DNA of 64,000 bases from the NCBI GenBank assembly GCA_022497155.1, contig MU385763.1, positions 310,001 to 374,000 of the forward strand. Reading direction: 5' to 3'. The translations under genes were made by a program, and so were the position numbers. The stretch's first letter is position 1, and every line of letters begins with the position of its first letter. The notes below the pieces were generated by a model. The model ran no database searches. It saw only the letters and a list, made by a program, of their open reading frames with translations, and was not told the origin of the DNA. Below, piece after piece: positions 1 through 11,031 of the stretch. The stretch is from Whalleya microplaca. Its lineage: Eukaryota; Ascomycota; Sordariomycetes; Xylariales; Xylariaceae.

Positions 1-35
1 ATAGATACCTGGGCGATTTTATTCCAGATCTAACG

Positions 36-3019
36 ATGACAGACAGCTCGCAACCTTTGAAGTTGCTATCTCTAGGTGAGCAGGACTCAAGTCAAGTAGG
101 TACAAACGGTAGACTCGCTCACAAATGTGAGACAGATGGTGGAGGTGTTCGGGGATTATCTTCTCTTATCATTCTGAAACATTTGATGCACAAGGTCAAT
201 CCAGCGGAACCACCCAAGCCGTGCCAGTACTTTGACTTAATCGGTGGAACTAGCACAGGAGGGTAAGTAGTTGAACTTGGGCCTTGCTGGCTTATTTACA
301 GTCACTTATTCGCTCAGTCTTATCGCGATTATGCTGGGTCGCCTTGAGATGGGGGTAGACGACTGTATCAAAAAATATCTTGAGGTTTCATCGGCAGCAT
401 TCCAGCGGAAAAGGCCAAGTGTCGATTTGCTTGGAAGAGCAAAAGGTTTTCTGAAAGGTGAAGGAGCTTACCAAAGCGACCAGCTAGCGGCTGAGTTCAA
501 AAGGGCCGCCTATGATTTTGAAGGAGATGAGAGTGCGAAATTGCTTCGCCATAATACCACGTGCAAAGTGTGAGTCTTGAAGGGCCCTCACTATGTTTGA
601 AGAGTCCGCTTACTTACAAGCACTCTAGCTTTGTGTGCTCATACGAGAAAGCGTTCAATAGGCCAACTAGGTTCCGGACATATTCAAGTAACGCTAACCC
701 TACAGCTTATGAAGATTGTACAATATGGGAGGCTGCACGTGCTACTTCAGCTGCAGCTACTTTCTTCGACCCAATGATAATAGGTCGACAAGCATACGTT
801 GATGGTGCTACAGGATTGAACAATCCTGTTGAGATTGTCGTAGAAGAAGCCCGTTGTATCTGGCCCAATGCACTACCACGGATCCAATGCATCGTCAGCA
901 TCGGGACCGGTGTCCCAGAATTGAAAGACTTTGGTGACAATCTCAAAGATATCTTGTACACGCTGAAATCTATCGCAACCGAAACAGAGCAGACTCACCG
1001 CAGATTTCTCAAGAATCACGAGGATCTTGGCCTAAAAGGTCGTTATTTCCGCTTTAACGTATCAGAAGGCTTATCGGGGGTAAAGTTGGACGACTACGCC
1101 ATGATTGGTACAATTGAGGCAGCGACTCGAGCATACCTCGATTCTCCCGAGGTGCAGTCCGCTGCTACTTCAGTTGCTGCTACCACTGTGCCAGATAACA
1201 ATAAGTTGAGATATCCTACATACAACGCCAGCCTACTCAAGAATTGTGTTCCAGGTTCCATTTGCATCGAAGATAAGGACAAGGTTTTGGAATGGTTACC
1301 CTATTCAGATCAGCAACAATTTTACAACGATGCCTCCACTCTACGAACGACAGAGCACGCGGGGAATTGGTTTATTGAGGGAGACTTTGAGGCATGGAGG
1401 CAAGGCCCTGGCTCTCTACTTTGGTTATATGCAGATGGTGAGTCTCGCATTAGATCAACCAAGCATCTGAATACTGACAACGCGAAATTACAGCAGGATC
1501 CGGGAAAACTGTCCTTACTTCTACGATAATCGATAACCTGGAGACCAGGGACCGTGGCTTATTAGCCTATTATTACTTCTCATTTCAAAGAAAAAAGCTT
1601 CAGAATATCCGAGACTTCAAGTACGCTCTCTTGGTCCAACTTATCAAACGCCTTTCTAGGCCCCACGAGAGTAATCCCGAATCATTCCATATTCCACAAC
1701 ATTTCACCGAGCTCAGAAACATGTATTATCCATCTCGGAGCCCCAAAATGAAAGATCTGGACAAAACAATACTGGATATTATTGGCGAGTCGACTAGGAC
1801 GTTCATTGTCATTGATGCTTTGGATGAGTGCGACACACCAAAGCTTCGATATGACATATTAGAGTTTGTCGAGTGGCTTTTAAAGTCAACCACTGCAGAT
1901 CTCTATGTTCTCGTCACAAGTCGGCCACAAGATGACATTGAACTCACAATAAATCAACTATCTGTTGCGAAGAAATTGGTAGCATTCAATCCAAACGAGG
2001 TGGATAGTGATATACGATCACACCTAGAAGTGTTGATGAAGGATACATCTTACAGACGATGGTCCAAAGACCTACAAGAGAAGGTTATCAACCATATAAC
2101 GGAACGCTCAGGCGGCATATTTCGCTGGGCAGACCTACAGGTGCAGGAGCTTAGGGGTAAGTCCCGAGAAGTCGATGTGACTAGGGCTCTGAAAAGACTA
2201 CCAAAAGACCTGGGAGAGACATACAAACGTATGCTTGAGCGAATACAATTCAACAACTACGGACAAGAAGCTCTTGCAGTTCTCAGATGGCTTGCTAGAG
2301 CACAAAGGGGCTTGCGTTTGATCGAGGTTGCTGAGATTGCAGCATTCGAAATCTGTGGGCCTAGTTCTGAGGCGCTGTCACCAGAGACTGTTGATTATGA
2401 AGTTAAATTCGTACCTCAGAACAGATTCGATACACCGGAAGAAATATTTCGGATCCTATCTGGCCTGATAACGATTTCTAGGCCCCTAACCAACGACGAT
2501 CCGCTCACAGACTCGGTCATATCCTTCTCGCACTTTTCTGTGAGAGAATATCTGCAATCCAATGATGCTCCTTCAGCATTCAGGCTGAAAAACTACGAAT
2601 GCGACTGGTTTATCATTAAATCCTGTCTAGCCTACATTGACGACTATGATACTCTTTCTTTCGAATCGGACCCTGCAGCAACGCATCCGCTGTTACAATA
2701 CGCTTACTGTCGAGTATGGGATCATATCAATGATTTTCTATTACAAGCCGAAGGGGATCTTCGGAGAAAGATTATGAACTCAATTTCAAAATTACTTTTG
2801 TCATATTTTCCTAAAGGCGGAAATGCCCTTGCTGTAGCATTTGAAAGCGGATGGGCCGATCCATTGATAAGATCGAAATTCAACGAGTTCGTCAAAAATT
2901 TCTCCGAGAACAATCTACGATCGAGAGATGCAAACAAATACTGGGTAGATTTATTAAGGCAAGCTACCAGCTTCGAAAATGTACGTCTTTTGGCCCCGAC
3001 CCAGGACGCAAGGTACTGA
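36..3019 (+). CDS. Patatin-NACHT NLR-like protein (5 exons)
   Basis: Predicted fungal NOD-like receptor with a phospholipase effector domain. Joining 36-75, 136-262, 318-569, 629-1437 and 1494-3019 gives one frame of 917 residues; each intron (55-60 bp) starts GT and ends AG. The N-terminus is a patatin lipase: oxyanion loop DGGGVRG (about residues 14-20), nucleophile GTSTGG (about 52-57) and dyad Asp in VDGATGLNNP (about 198). A NACHT NTPase follows, with Walker A GSGKT (about 411-415) restored only by splicing intron 4, Walker B IDALDECD (about 516), and a TSRPQ sensor-like segment. A winged-helix-like stretch ends at SHFSVREYL. No ankyrin, WD40 or TPR repeats follow before the stop, unlike many family members. 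In the family, nucleotide-driven oligomerisation activates lipid hydrolysis in self/non-self recognition or cell death; that role here is inferred. An upstream start cannot be excluded because the window begins 35 bases away. Confidence 0.88.
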
Positions 3020-3911
3020 ATAACAGGTTTTTTACATCTCTTGTCCCCCAAAATACCTAGGTATCTGAAAATTATTCAAAGGAAAGAGGTATGTCTAACG
3101 ATGGAATTGGTGTTTAAGAAGATACTACCGAAGTCTCCCTTTGAAGGAGACAAGCGTATAATAGACAAGCGCTTAGTGAAGTCACTACTGGAGACCATTC
3201 AAAAAAACATGGGTTTCTCCTGTGAGATGACCCTTTTGGTATATAAAGCCATCTTGTTATGGGTACTGGATTGAAGGCTCACCTTTTGCTCAATTGATAT
3301 GATGTACTTAGTAACAAAGCTACATGTACCTTGGGAACTAAAAATACATTCCGGATTGCATGGGGGCATTTTATATAGTACATACTTAATTTACCCCACC
3401 TTCCCTAATCGATTGCCAGGGCCTCGCACAGGCCCTAATCCAACCCTCCTTTATATAAGCCGCAGCTTGCAGGGCGTTCCAGCCACCTAGAGTATCAGCC
3501 AAACATCCCTTCAATCCATCACTCCTTTTATCGCAAGACGCCGTAACTGCTGCACAGTAATTGAGCCTGATATCTCCTCGATACAGATATTACTACCAAA
3601 AGTCTTGCTGAGTAGATTTGCAGATAATTTTAGCCAACTGTCGTTACCAGCTGCCAGTATTCCTGCTATTTGACGGGATATGGGGTAGCTGTCACAACTT
3701 TTGCGAGCTACGTCACGTCTGCGATGGCACTGGGGAGGAGCGGCGCATCCGAGCAATAGGTGACTATTACTATTAAATAACAAGCAGAGGAGTAAAAGGT
3801 CAAGTACAGCACCAGGATCTCTGGCCTGACAAAACCTTCTTGGCTGTTTGAATAGGTTGTAGTGAAGTACATCTACATCTATTTAACTTGGGTAATTTCT
3901 TTGAAACTCAC
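3020..3911. other. Intergenic, no gene seen
   Basis: Between convergent neighbours. An open frame at 3041-3274 has no recognisable motif and no clean splice connection to the NLR gene. A palindrome TACCTAGGTA lies at 3054-3063, one of six in the window. Confidence 0.5.
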
Positions 3912-5258
3912 TCATTCATCGCCAGGCGGCTTTACCTCTAGTAATGCCTTCCCTATATTACCACCACTGTATAGCATAGCAATGCCAGCATCAACCTCTC
4001 TCAGTCCGCCTCGAACAAGCGTCACGCGCGACTTGAGTTTGCCTTCTTCGATCCAGCGGCTTAGCTCTTCCCTCGCACGCGGAACCTCCGCTAGGTGGTC
4101 GAAGATGAGCAAGCCCTTCAATGTGACCCGTTGTGTGATGGCATATGTCAAATTACGCACGCCCGCCGTCTGTTTGGTTTCTGAGTTGTATCCACTGATC
4201 GCGCCGCACAGCACAAAGCGAGCATACTTCGCGGCGCGGTATAGCACGGCATCTAGCAGTTCGCCGCCCACATTGTCCCAGTATATGTCCACGAAGTCTG
4301 GTGTCGCGGATGCTAGTTCCTCTCTGAACGAGGGCGACTTGTAGTTCAGTGCTGCGTCGAATTTCAGATCGTCCTTTATCCACGCACACTTCTCGTCTGT
4401 CCCTGCGATTCCTACCACGCGGGCGCCGAAAATCTTGGCAATCTGGCCTGTGAATGACCCCGTGGCTCCCGCAGCAGTGGATACGACGATAGTCTCCCCA
4501 GGCTTGGGCAACGCGATTGTGGTAATGCCAAAGTAGGCAGTCAGCCCGGCACCTCCTGCGATATGAAATCAACAAGTTAGACTGCTGGCAAACTGTAGCT
4601 TCTTTCTGCAAACCCTTGGCTCGAGAAGTCGATTGTGACGCCAGGATAACTCACCTAAGGCGCATAATCGCTCGGTCATATCCGAACCGTTTGGCACCTC
4701 GAACTTGTCGATCTGTGCTTCGGGCACAATGGCAACCTCAGTCCATCCACAAAATGCGCAGACAATGTCGCCGGCTTTGACTTTAGAAGTCTTACTCGCA
4801 AGCACACGAACGATGGCCGTACCTCGCACTATTGGTAGCAAGGAGGTGATCTGTTAATATGTAGATGGCAATTTCGAGATGAGCTACTAATATTACTAAC
4901 TTCGACCACCAATTTCTACCGGCGATGCGTAGGATCGTGTACCTGTCAATAATCATTAGTTTCATAGCTTATATATGGTATTTGCCATTCCTATCCCTTA
5001 GCCGATCAGATATCAGGTCGCAGGTTTTTTGCACTAATGTGCCCATGGAGGACGGTGATTCAACCTACTATTCACGGCACCCCGAGCCGCGGGGTCTAGA
5101 GAGAGGTACAATGTTTCTGCAAGAGCTTCGCCGTCCCTTAGATCATCCGCAGTGGGTGCGGGCTCCGTTCGTGCCTGAAAGGTCTTGCCTGGCACTATCT
5201 CGAATTCGGGCCTCTCAGCGAGGTAGTAAGATAAGTTTAGGCGAGCCATAACTAGCAA
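3912..5258 (-). CDS. NADP-dependent MDR oxidoreductase, prostaglandin reductase/alkenal reductase type
   Basis: Zinc-independent medium-chain reductase of the leukotriene B4 12-hydroxydehydrogenase (PTGR1) family, which reduces enone/enal C=C bonds with NADPH. Exons 5258-5069, 4942-4901, 4828-4655 and 4555-3912 join in phase to 349 residues, the usual family length. The 42-base second exon supplies the segment RSYASPVEIGGR, and the third intron uses the acceptor ending CCAATAG, giving MRGTAIVRV. The N-terminus has the family segment AETLYLSLDPAARG. The nucleotide-binding core has STAAGATGSFTGQIAK, then NYKSPSF and YWDNVGGELLD. Catalytic zinc ligands of classical ADHs are absent, as expected. 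A Met three codons downstream is an alternative start. The natural substrate cannot be read from the sequence. Confidence 0.88.
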
Positions 5259-6633
5259 TCATTCATCAACCTGAAGAGGAATCGGAAGCTGATGTCTGTT
5301 GGGAATTTCACAGAAGAGGTAGCAGAGGCAAGTACACAGGCGGAAGGTGTTGCGGTACTGGAGATGTTAAGGCTCTTAAACCAACATTCGATTGCAACGC
5401 ATTGATTGGATATGGTCAGTTATGCAGTTATATCATGATATTGTTACACGAACGTCCCAACACAAATTCTCATAGGAAGTTGGATCGGCGATCGTCGATT
5501 CTGCTAATAGGTCGGTTCGCACAGTTATGGCAACCTGCCTCATTGGTTGCAATTTGGCGCCAACGGCTGTGGCAGACCTTACAAATTCAGGCCAGTAAAG
5601 TTGATAGAATGCTATCAGATCTCATGCTGAAATCTTGTAGTGAGCTTTTGGGATAATTAGAGATGTACTAGAGCTGTTGCATTCGTTCTTTTAACACTGT
5701 CATTGCCTTATGGTCAAATCTTAGGAGCAAATGAAGGCTGTAGGTTCCTCGTCTGGCCCTCTAACTGGGGACCTCCTCGCCTATGCCGGCGCAATCAAAT
5801 AGCCCCGGCGGCGATATATAGCTAAACCCACAGGCCTTGATGTACGTCAAATTCTTCTTTTGATAATGCGATCAAGTTGCTGACATCCGTCTTTGTTGCT
5901 CTTGTGAGACGGCGCTTAAATGTAAAGAAATTTTTTCAATGGTATTTTCACCCGAGGGCCTCGAACGCAGGTAACTTAGCATTCAAAGGAGAGTATATAC
6001 GTGCAAAGCTCCTCCAAAATTATATACGACCCTTCCAGTCTACAATCTAATTAATGCCATCTAACACTTGATCAAATTTGACTAAATTCAATTGATCTTT
6101 CATTATGATAGATAAGTTTTAGGTATTTACCTACGATGGACATATTGATAGAAGAAAACTTAATCTGTAAGAGTCTTTATACGATAGGAATTACTCTCAA
6201 CTCGTTGAGTTCATTGGAAAAGGACAATTTGCGATGTCGGAGACAAATTCATCTGCAGTTGAAAGCAGCCCAGGACTCTCACAAGGTAATTGTTTTGCCG
6301 ATTACTTTCTCTATGTCTGACTGCTCATGGCTTACCTCCCCTTTGAAATTGATGTCTTGTCAATCAACAACCACAAACCTTTGTCCTTTCAACAAACCAT
6401 ATCATTGATAAAATGTACAAGTAGCCTTTATACACATACGAGTACAATATTATTGTTTCGCAACAGGATTGCAGGTGAATGATGATTGTATCATGTAAGT
6501 CAACTACTAAATTCCTACATTTCCACCCAATCTCTCATTCACAAACCTCAAGAACAACAACCACAACAACTCAGTCACATTCAAAATCTCTGACAATAAT
6601 AGTCTACAGCATCGAAATTCCTCGCAGCCAAAC
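5259..6633. other. Intergenic, upstream region of the small zinc-ribbon ORF
   Basis: AT-rich with only short open frames. A short ATG frame at 6233 runs 17 codons into a possible GTAATT donor and could be an upstream exon or a separate mini-gene, but I could not join it in phase to anything. The last ~130 bases (CA-rich, few G) look like a fungal 5' leader. Confidence 0.4.
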
Positions 6634-6804
6634 ATGTCTTCCGTTCCTACAGCAACAAAGCAGTGTGCGGGCTGCACTAACCAGATCCCTAAAGGTCAGC
6701 CTTATCCTTATTGTGACTCTTGTTATGCTAAGCAAAAGGCGGAGCAAGAAAGACAAGCTAAGGAACTGTCTCGACTGATGAATGAGAAAATGAAGTTGAA
6801 GTAA
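6634..6804 (+). CDS. Small zinc-ribbon-like protein, 56 aa
   Basis: A complete single-exon frame with a good start context (AAACATGTCT). After a short Ser/Thr leader come two cysteine pairs, CAGC and CDSC, separated by 14 residues, in the arrangement of a treble-clef or zinc-ribbon knuckle. A highly charged helix with Lys/Glu/Gln heptad-like content (AKQKAEQERQAKELSRLMNEK) follows and reaches the stop. No matching family comes to mind. The paired cysteines, the good start context and the leader-like upstream sequence favour a real gene, but the frame is short enough to arise by chance. Function unknown; small zinc ribbons often bind nucleic acid or partner proteins. Confidence 0.5.
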   Translation: MSSVPTATKQCAGCTNQIPKGQPYPYCDSCYAKQKAEQERQAKELSRLMNEKMKLK

Positions 6805-7630
6805 TGGTAGCACGCATCCATCAAAAGTGAGTGCTCGCTCTCCGCTGTTAGAGTGACTACTTTATAAGCACCGAAAGCTCTAAACTCAGGACTACTTCTT
6901 TTTAAGGCGAAGAAAAGATAATATTTCATTGTAAATACCAGCACTATGCTTTTAATACTACTTGATTTTATACATGATCGTTCTCCATAAAGTGAAGCTA
7001 GGCTTAAGATAATGGTTTGTCTAGGAAATGGAGAGCGTTACAAACTACACTAACCCATCTAGGTCCTATATACCTGTATGCACTAGAAACCATTTCTCCC
7101 TGCGAGTATAAAAGTCAAAACATATAGCCATGACATAAAACAGTAATTTGATGAAGAAGATTAATTGTTTAAATCTACTAAGATGTTGCCGTGTGTAGTG
7201 AAACAACAGTATGCAGACTACAGAGCTGAATCCGTTTGTGAATAGAGATTAAGAGTGTATATTGGGAAACGGGGTTTAGTATTATACCTAGCTAACGCTG
7301 ACGTGAGAGCATGAGTGGTTAGAAAGCTGTGAAGACTATAAATTGTTGATTCCGTTCATGTTGGAAAGTGGAAAGCATTCAATGGAGGGAGCTGAGAAAG
7401 GGGGTAGGTACAATTGGGTGAGGTCACGTGGCAGTATCAGCGATCCACAGGTGGCCCAAGCTCCAGCGACTGCAAGGCTACCCCCACCAAATTTTTGACC
7501 TGGCCTGCCTACCTTGGGCCATCTTCCACTCAACCTCATTGTAGCCTCTCGCAGTTTTTCCTGTCGCAATTTTCCGAGAGAGCTCTTGAATAGCTACACC
7601 AGGCTTCTTTGAGTCGTCTGTACCTCCAAA
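6805..7630. other. Intergenic and CCT7 promoter
   Basis: No convincing gene. A CACGTG E-box lies at 7425-7430, about 200 bases before the CCT7 start. The last ~80 bases are pyrimidine-rich, as is usual for a fungal leader of a highly expressed gene. Confidence 0.45.
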
Positions 7631-9469
7631 ATGTCTTTCGGCGGCCAAACACCCACCATCATTGTCCTCAAGGAGGGTTAGTCGCCCCTCCATCACATGC
7701 TCGACATGGACCAGACCATAGACACTGACTTGACTTTGGCAGGCACCGACACCTCACAGGGAAAGGGGCAGATCATTTCGAACATCAACGCATGCCTTGC
7801 TGTTCAAGCGACTATAAAATCCACACTAGGACCTTATGGCGGCGATCTGTTGATGGTGGATGAAAATGGCAGACAGACGATTACGAACGATGGCGCAACA
7901 GTCATGAAGGTACGCATAGTCCTAGGAGCACTACTCGGCCCGTCTAACATTACCAAGCTTCTGGATATCGTCCACCCTGCGGCACGGATCCTCGTCGATA
8001 TCGCACGGTCACAAGATGCTGAAGTGGGAGACGGAACGACCTCAGTGGTAGTACTCGCCGGTGAGATGCTAAAGGAGGTAAAAGAACATGTAGAGCAGGG
8101 TATCAGCTCGCAGATCATCATCAAGGGCTTACGGAGAGCGTTATCGATGGCAATCAACAAGATCAAGGAGATTGCTGTTGTTATAAACGAGGCTGAGAAG
8201 AGGGAAACTTTGCACAAGCTAGCAGCTACCGCCATGACAAGCAAGCTGATCAAGCGGAATACCGAGTTTTTCACAAAGAGTACGCCCACAGCTCCAAATC
8301 CTGCTATCTCATAGCGCTAACAGCTCCCAGTGGTTGTCGACGCCGTCCTATCTCTCGACCAAGAAGACCTAAACGAGAAATTAATAGGAGTAAAGAAAAT
8401 CCCGGGCGGCTCCCTAACCGACTCGCTATTCGTCAACGGTGTGGCATTCAAGAAGACCTTCTCGTATGCCGGTTTCGAACAACAGCCCAAATCGTTTGTC
8501 AAGCCTAAAATTGTGTGCCTAAACGTGGAGCTGGAGCTTAAGGCAGAGAAGGACAACGCCGAGGTACGGGTCGAGCAAGTTTCCGAATACCAGGCTATCG
8601 TGGATGCGGAGTGGCAGATCATCTACAAGAAACTCGAAGCGGTCTACGCGACAGGCGCCAAGGTCGTCCTGTCTAAACTACCCATCGGCGACCTGGCGAC
8701 GCAATACTTCGCAGATCGCGACGTGTTCTGCGCAGGCCGTGTCGCTGCCGATGATATGGAGCGGGTGGTGCAGGCGACGGGCGCGACGGTCCAGAGCACC
8801 TGTTCCGATATTCTCGCGGAGCACCTCGGAACATGTGGCCATTTCGAAGAGCGCCAGATTGGCGGTGAACGCTTTAACTTCTTCGAGGACTGCCCGGAGG
8901 CCAAGACGTGTACGCTGATACTACGCGGCGGCGCAGAGCAATTCATTGCTGAGGTAGAGCGATCATTACACGATGCCATCATGATTGTAAAGCGCGCCAT
9001 TCGCAACCGTACCATTGTAGGTGGTGGTGGCGCTTGCGAGATGGAGGTTTCGGCCTACTTGCACCGCTTTGCGGATACGCAACTGCGGAACAAGCAGCAG
9101 GCTATTGTCAAGAGCTTTGCTAAGGTACTAGAGATTATCCCCCGCCAACTTTGCGACAATGCGGGTTTCGATGCGACAGATATCCTAAACAAATTGCGCG
9201 TCGAGCACCGCAAGGGCAATATCTGGGCGGGTGTGGACTTCCAGAACGAGGGCGTCGCCGACATGATGGAGAAGTTCGTCTGGGAGCCGGCACTAGTTAA
9301 AATCAACGCCATCCAGGCTGCCACTGAGGCCAGCTGCTTGATTCTAGGAGTGGATGAGACAATTCAGAACGAGGAAAGCGCACAGCCCCAGGCACCGGGC
9401 AAGCCGCTACCCCCTGGTGCTGCACAGCGGGCCTTACGTGGAAGAGGGCGCGGTATGCCCAGACGGTGA
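7631..9469 (+). CDS. CCT7: T-complex protein 1 subunit eta (CCT7)
   Basis: Subunit of the cytosolic CCT/TRiC chaperonin that folds actin, tubulin and WD40 proteins using ATP. Exons 7631-7676, 7743-7909, 7958-8279 and 8331-9469 give 557 residues, the family length. The N-terminus [16 protein letters not shown] joins to TDTSQGKGQ across intron 1. Chaperonin signatures are present: [17 protein letters not shown], and the ATPase motif GDGTTSVVV with its catalytic Asp. [11 protein letters not shown] sits in the C-terminal equatorial domain. Introns 2 and 3 are only 48 and 51 bp; the start codon of MVVDAV is split by intron 3. The tail is the Gly/Arg-rich [10 protein letters not shown] typical of fungal eta subunits. 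Eta identity rests on sequence features recalled for this subunit and is very likely. Confidence 0.96.
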
Positions 9470-11031
9470 GGAGGACATTGTGGGATGATGAGCTGGAAAT
9501 ATGATGCCAGGCCTTGCCTTATATGTATGACTGATACCTAGAGTGCTGTGTCTAGACAAAAGGAGAATGGGTACAGAGTAGATTAATATCTGTGACTCGA
9601 TACATCGAAAACCTATTGGTAATGATGTGTACTCTGTATATCGAAATCAAGGAAATACGATATACCCCTTCCATAGGAGTCACCCCAGATGCATGTTTTG
9701 AATCATATACATGTACCAAGTCCTGTCATTCACAAGGCTTCTGCCCGAGGCAAGAAACGAACACTCCTTCTCTCGTGACACCCTTATCTGTCTCCCATAA
9801 ATAGGACCCTGAGATGAAAGTCGCAAGTACTATATAGGTATTAACCTACTTCCATCTCGTTTAGCCTCGAGAAGACTTCACTGTTGATTTGAGGGTCAAA
9901 GACTGCTATAGTATAAGGCAATATAGTAAGTAGCACTGTGTATGTATAGCAGGCCATCCGCCACTCTAGATAGCTGAACCTCAAGTTAATCAAGTCTCAT
10001 TAACCCGGTATTTCAATATCTATGACTTTACCAATTCCCACACTACGCAGTCAGCCCAGGCATCCCATACTATATACTAGCTAGTCGTTCGCTTATATCG
10101 ATTGTTAGGTTTCAAATCGTCATCTTGGAAATAGATACATTGAATAGCTAACACGGAAGTGTCACTGGAATCGTGCCAGCATCACCTGAGTTTGAAAGCC
10201 TATATGCTTGCCATTTTTCGACCTCTATTGGCGGTAGGCAAACTAGCTTACTAGACGGGTATGTAACTACGTACATATACCCAATCCATGGCCTTGATAA
10301 TTTAGCACTAGCCGAGCTGTAGCTATCCTATAGCTTGCTTATATTATTTTGTTCATGCGACTGTTTGATTGAGAAGTAAAGTTCTCGTGCTTTCTTACTC
10401 ATAATTCGATCAATCTTAAAGTGCATGAACCGATATGAAGCATTGGTGAGTTCGCGGTGAGCTCAAACATGTAGAAGAATAGCCACTCCATTTTATGTAT
10501 TTGAGTGGTATTTTTTATTAGACTAATAACACTATCTCAACTTGCGGACAAGATACCTACTATTCAACAACAAAGCACCTACGCTATATATATTTTCAGC
10601 TGAAGATGGCTGTATTTTCAGCGAATAATTGTTTCTTATATGAAGATTTACCTGGTGACCTACCTGGTGACTGGAATCTAACACCCCCTTGGTACAGTAC
10701 TACTTAATACCAACACAACATCTGATTCACACAATCATTGACAGCCCTTCCAATGTTGATATATTTAAGCAACATTTCCTTCCGCTTCCGTTGCTTACCA
10801 TAATTCAACCATTTGACATCTTCGCCTAGGTTCCTTCAACATCCCCTATTTCATGCCACATTCCCACTACCCAACTATATCATTCCTACAACTTGATTTC
10901 TCACATCGGCCTGTCAGTAAGGCTTCACATATGATCACAGATAATCATAACTAGAACCTCCTCCATTTCCATTATCTCAGAGATATACCCATTAAATATA
11001 CAGGCCGTTCCAGCCATAGACTATTCACACC
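9470..11031. other. Intergenic, no gene seen
   Basis: About 1.6 kb rich in AT with short frames only. It contains the CCT7 3' region and, from about 10,700, a CA/CT-rich stretch that reads like the leader of the downstream F-box/ankyrin gene. Confidence 0.4.

Noticed and set aside
3041..3274. Open frame as the missing C-terminal part of the NLR gene
   Set aside because: No splice pair joins it in phase and it shows no repeat motif.
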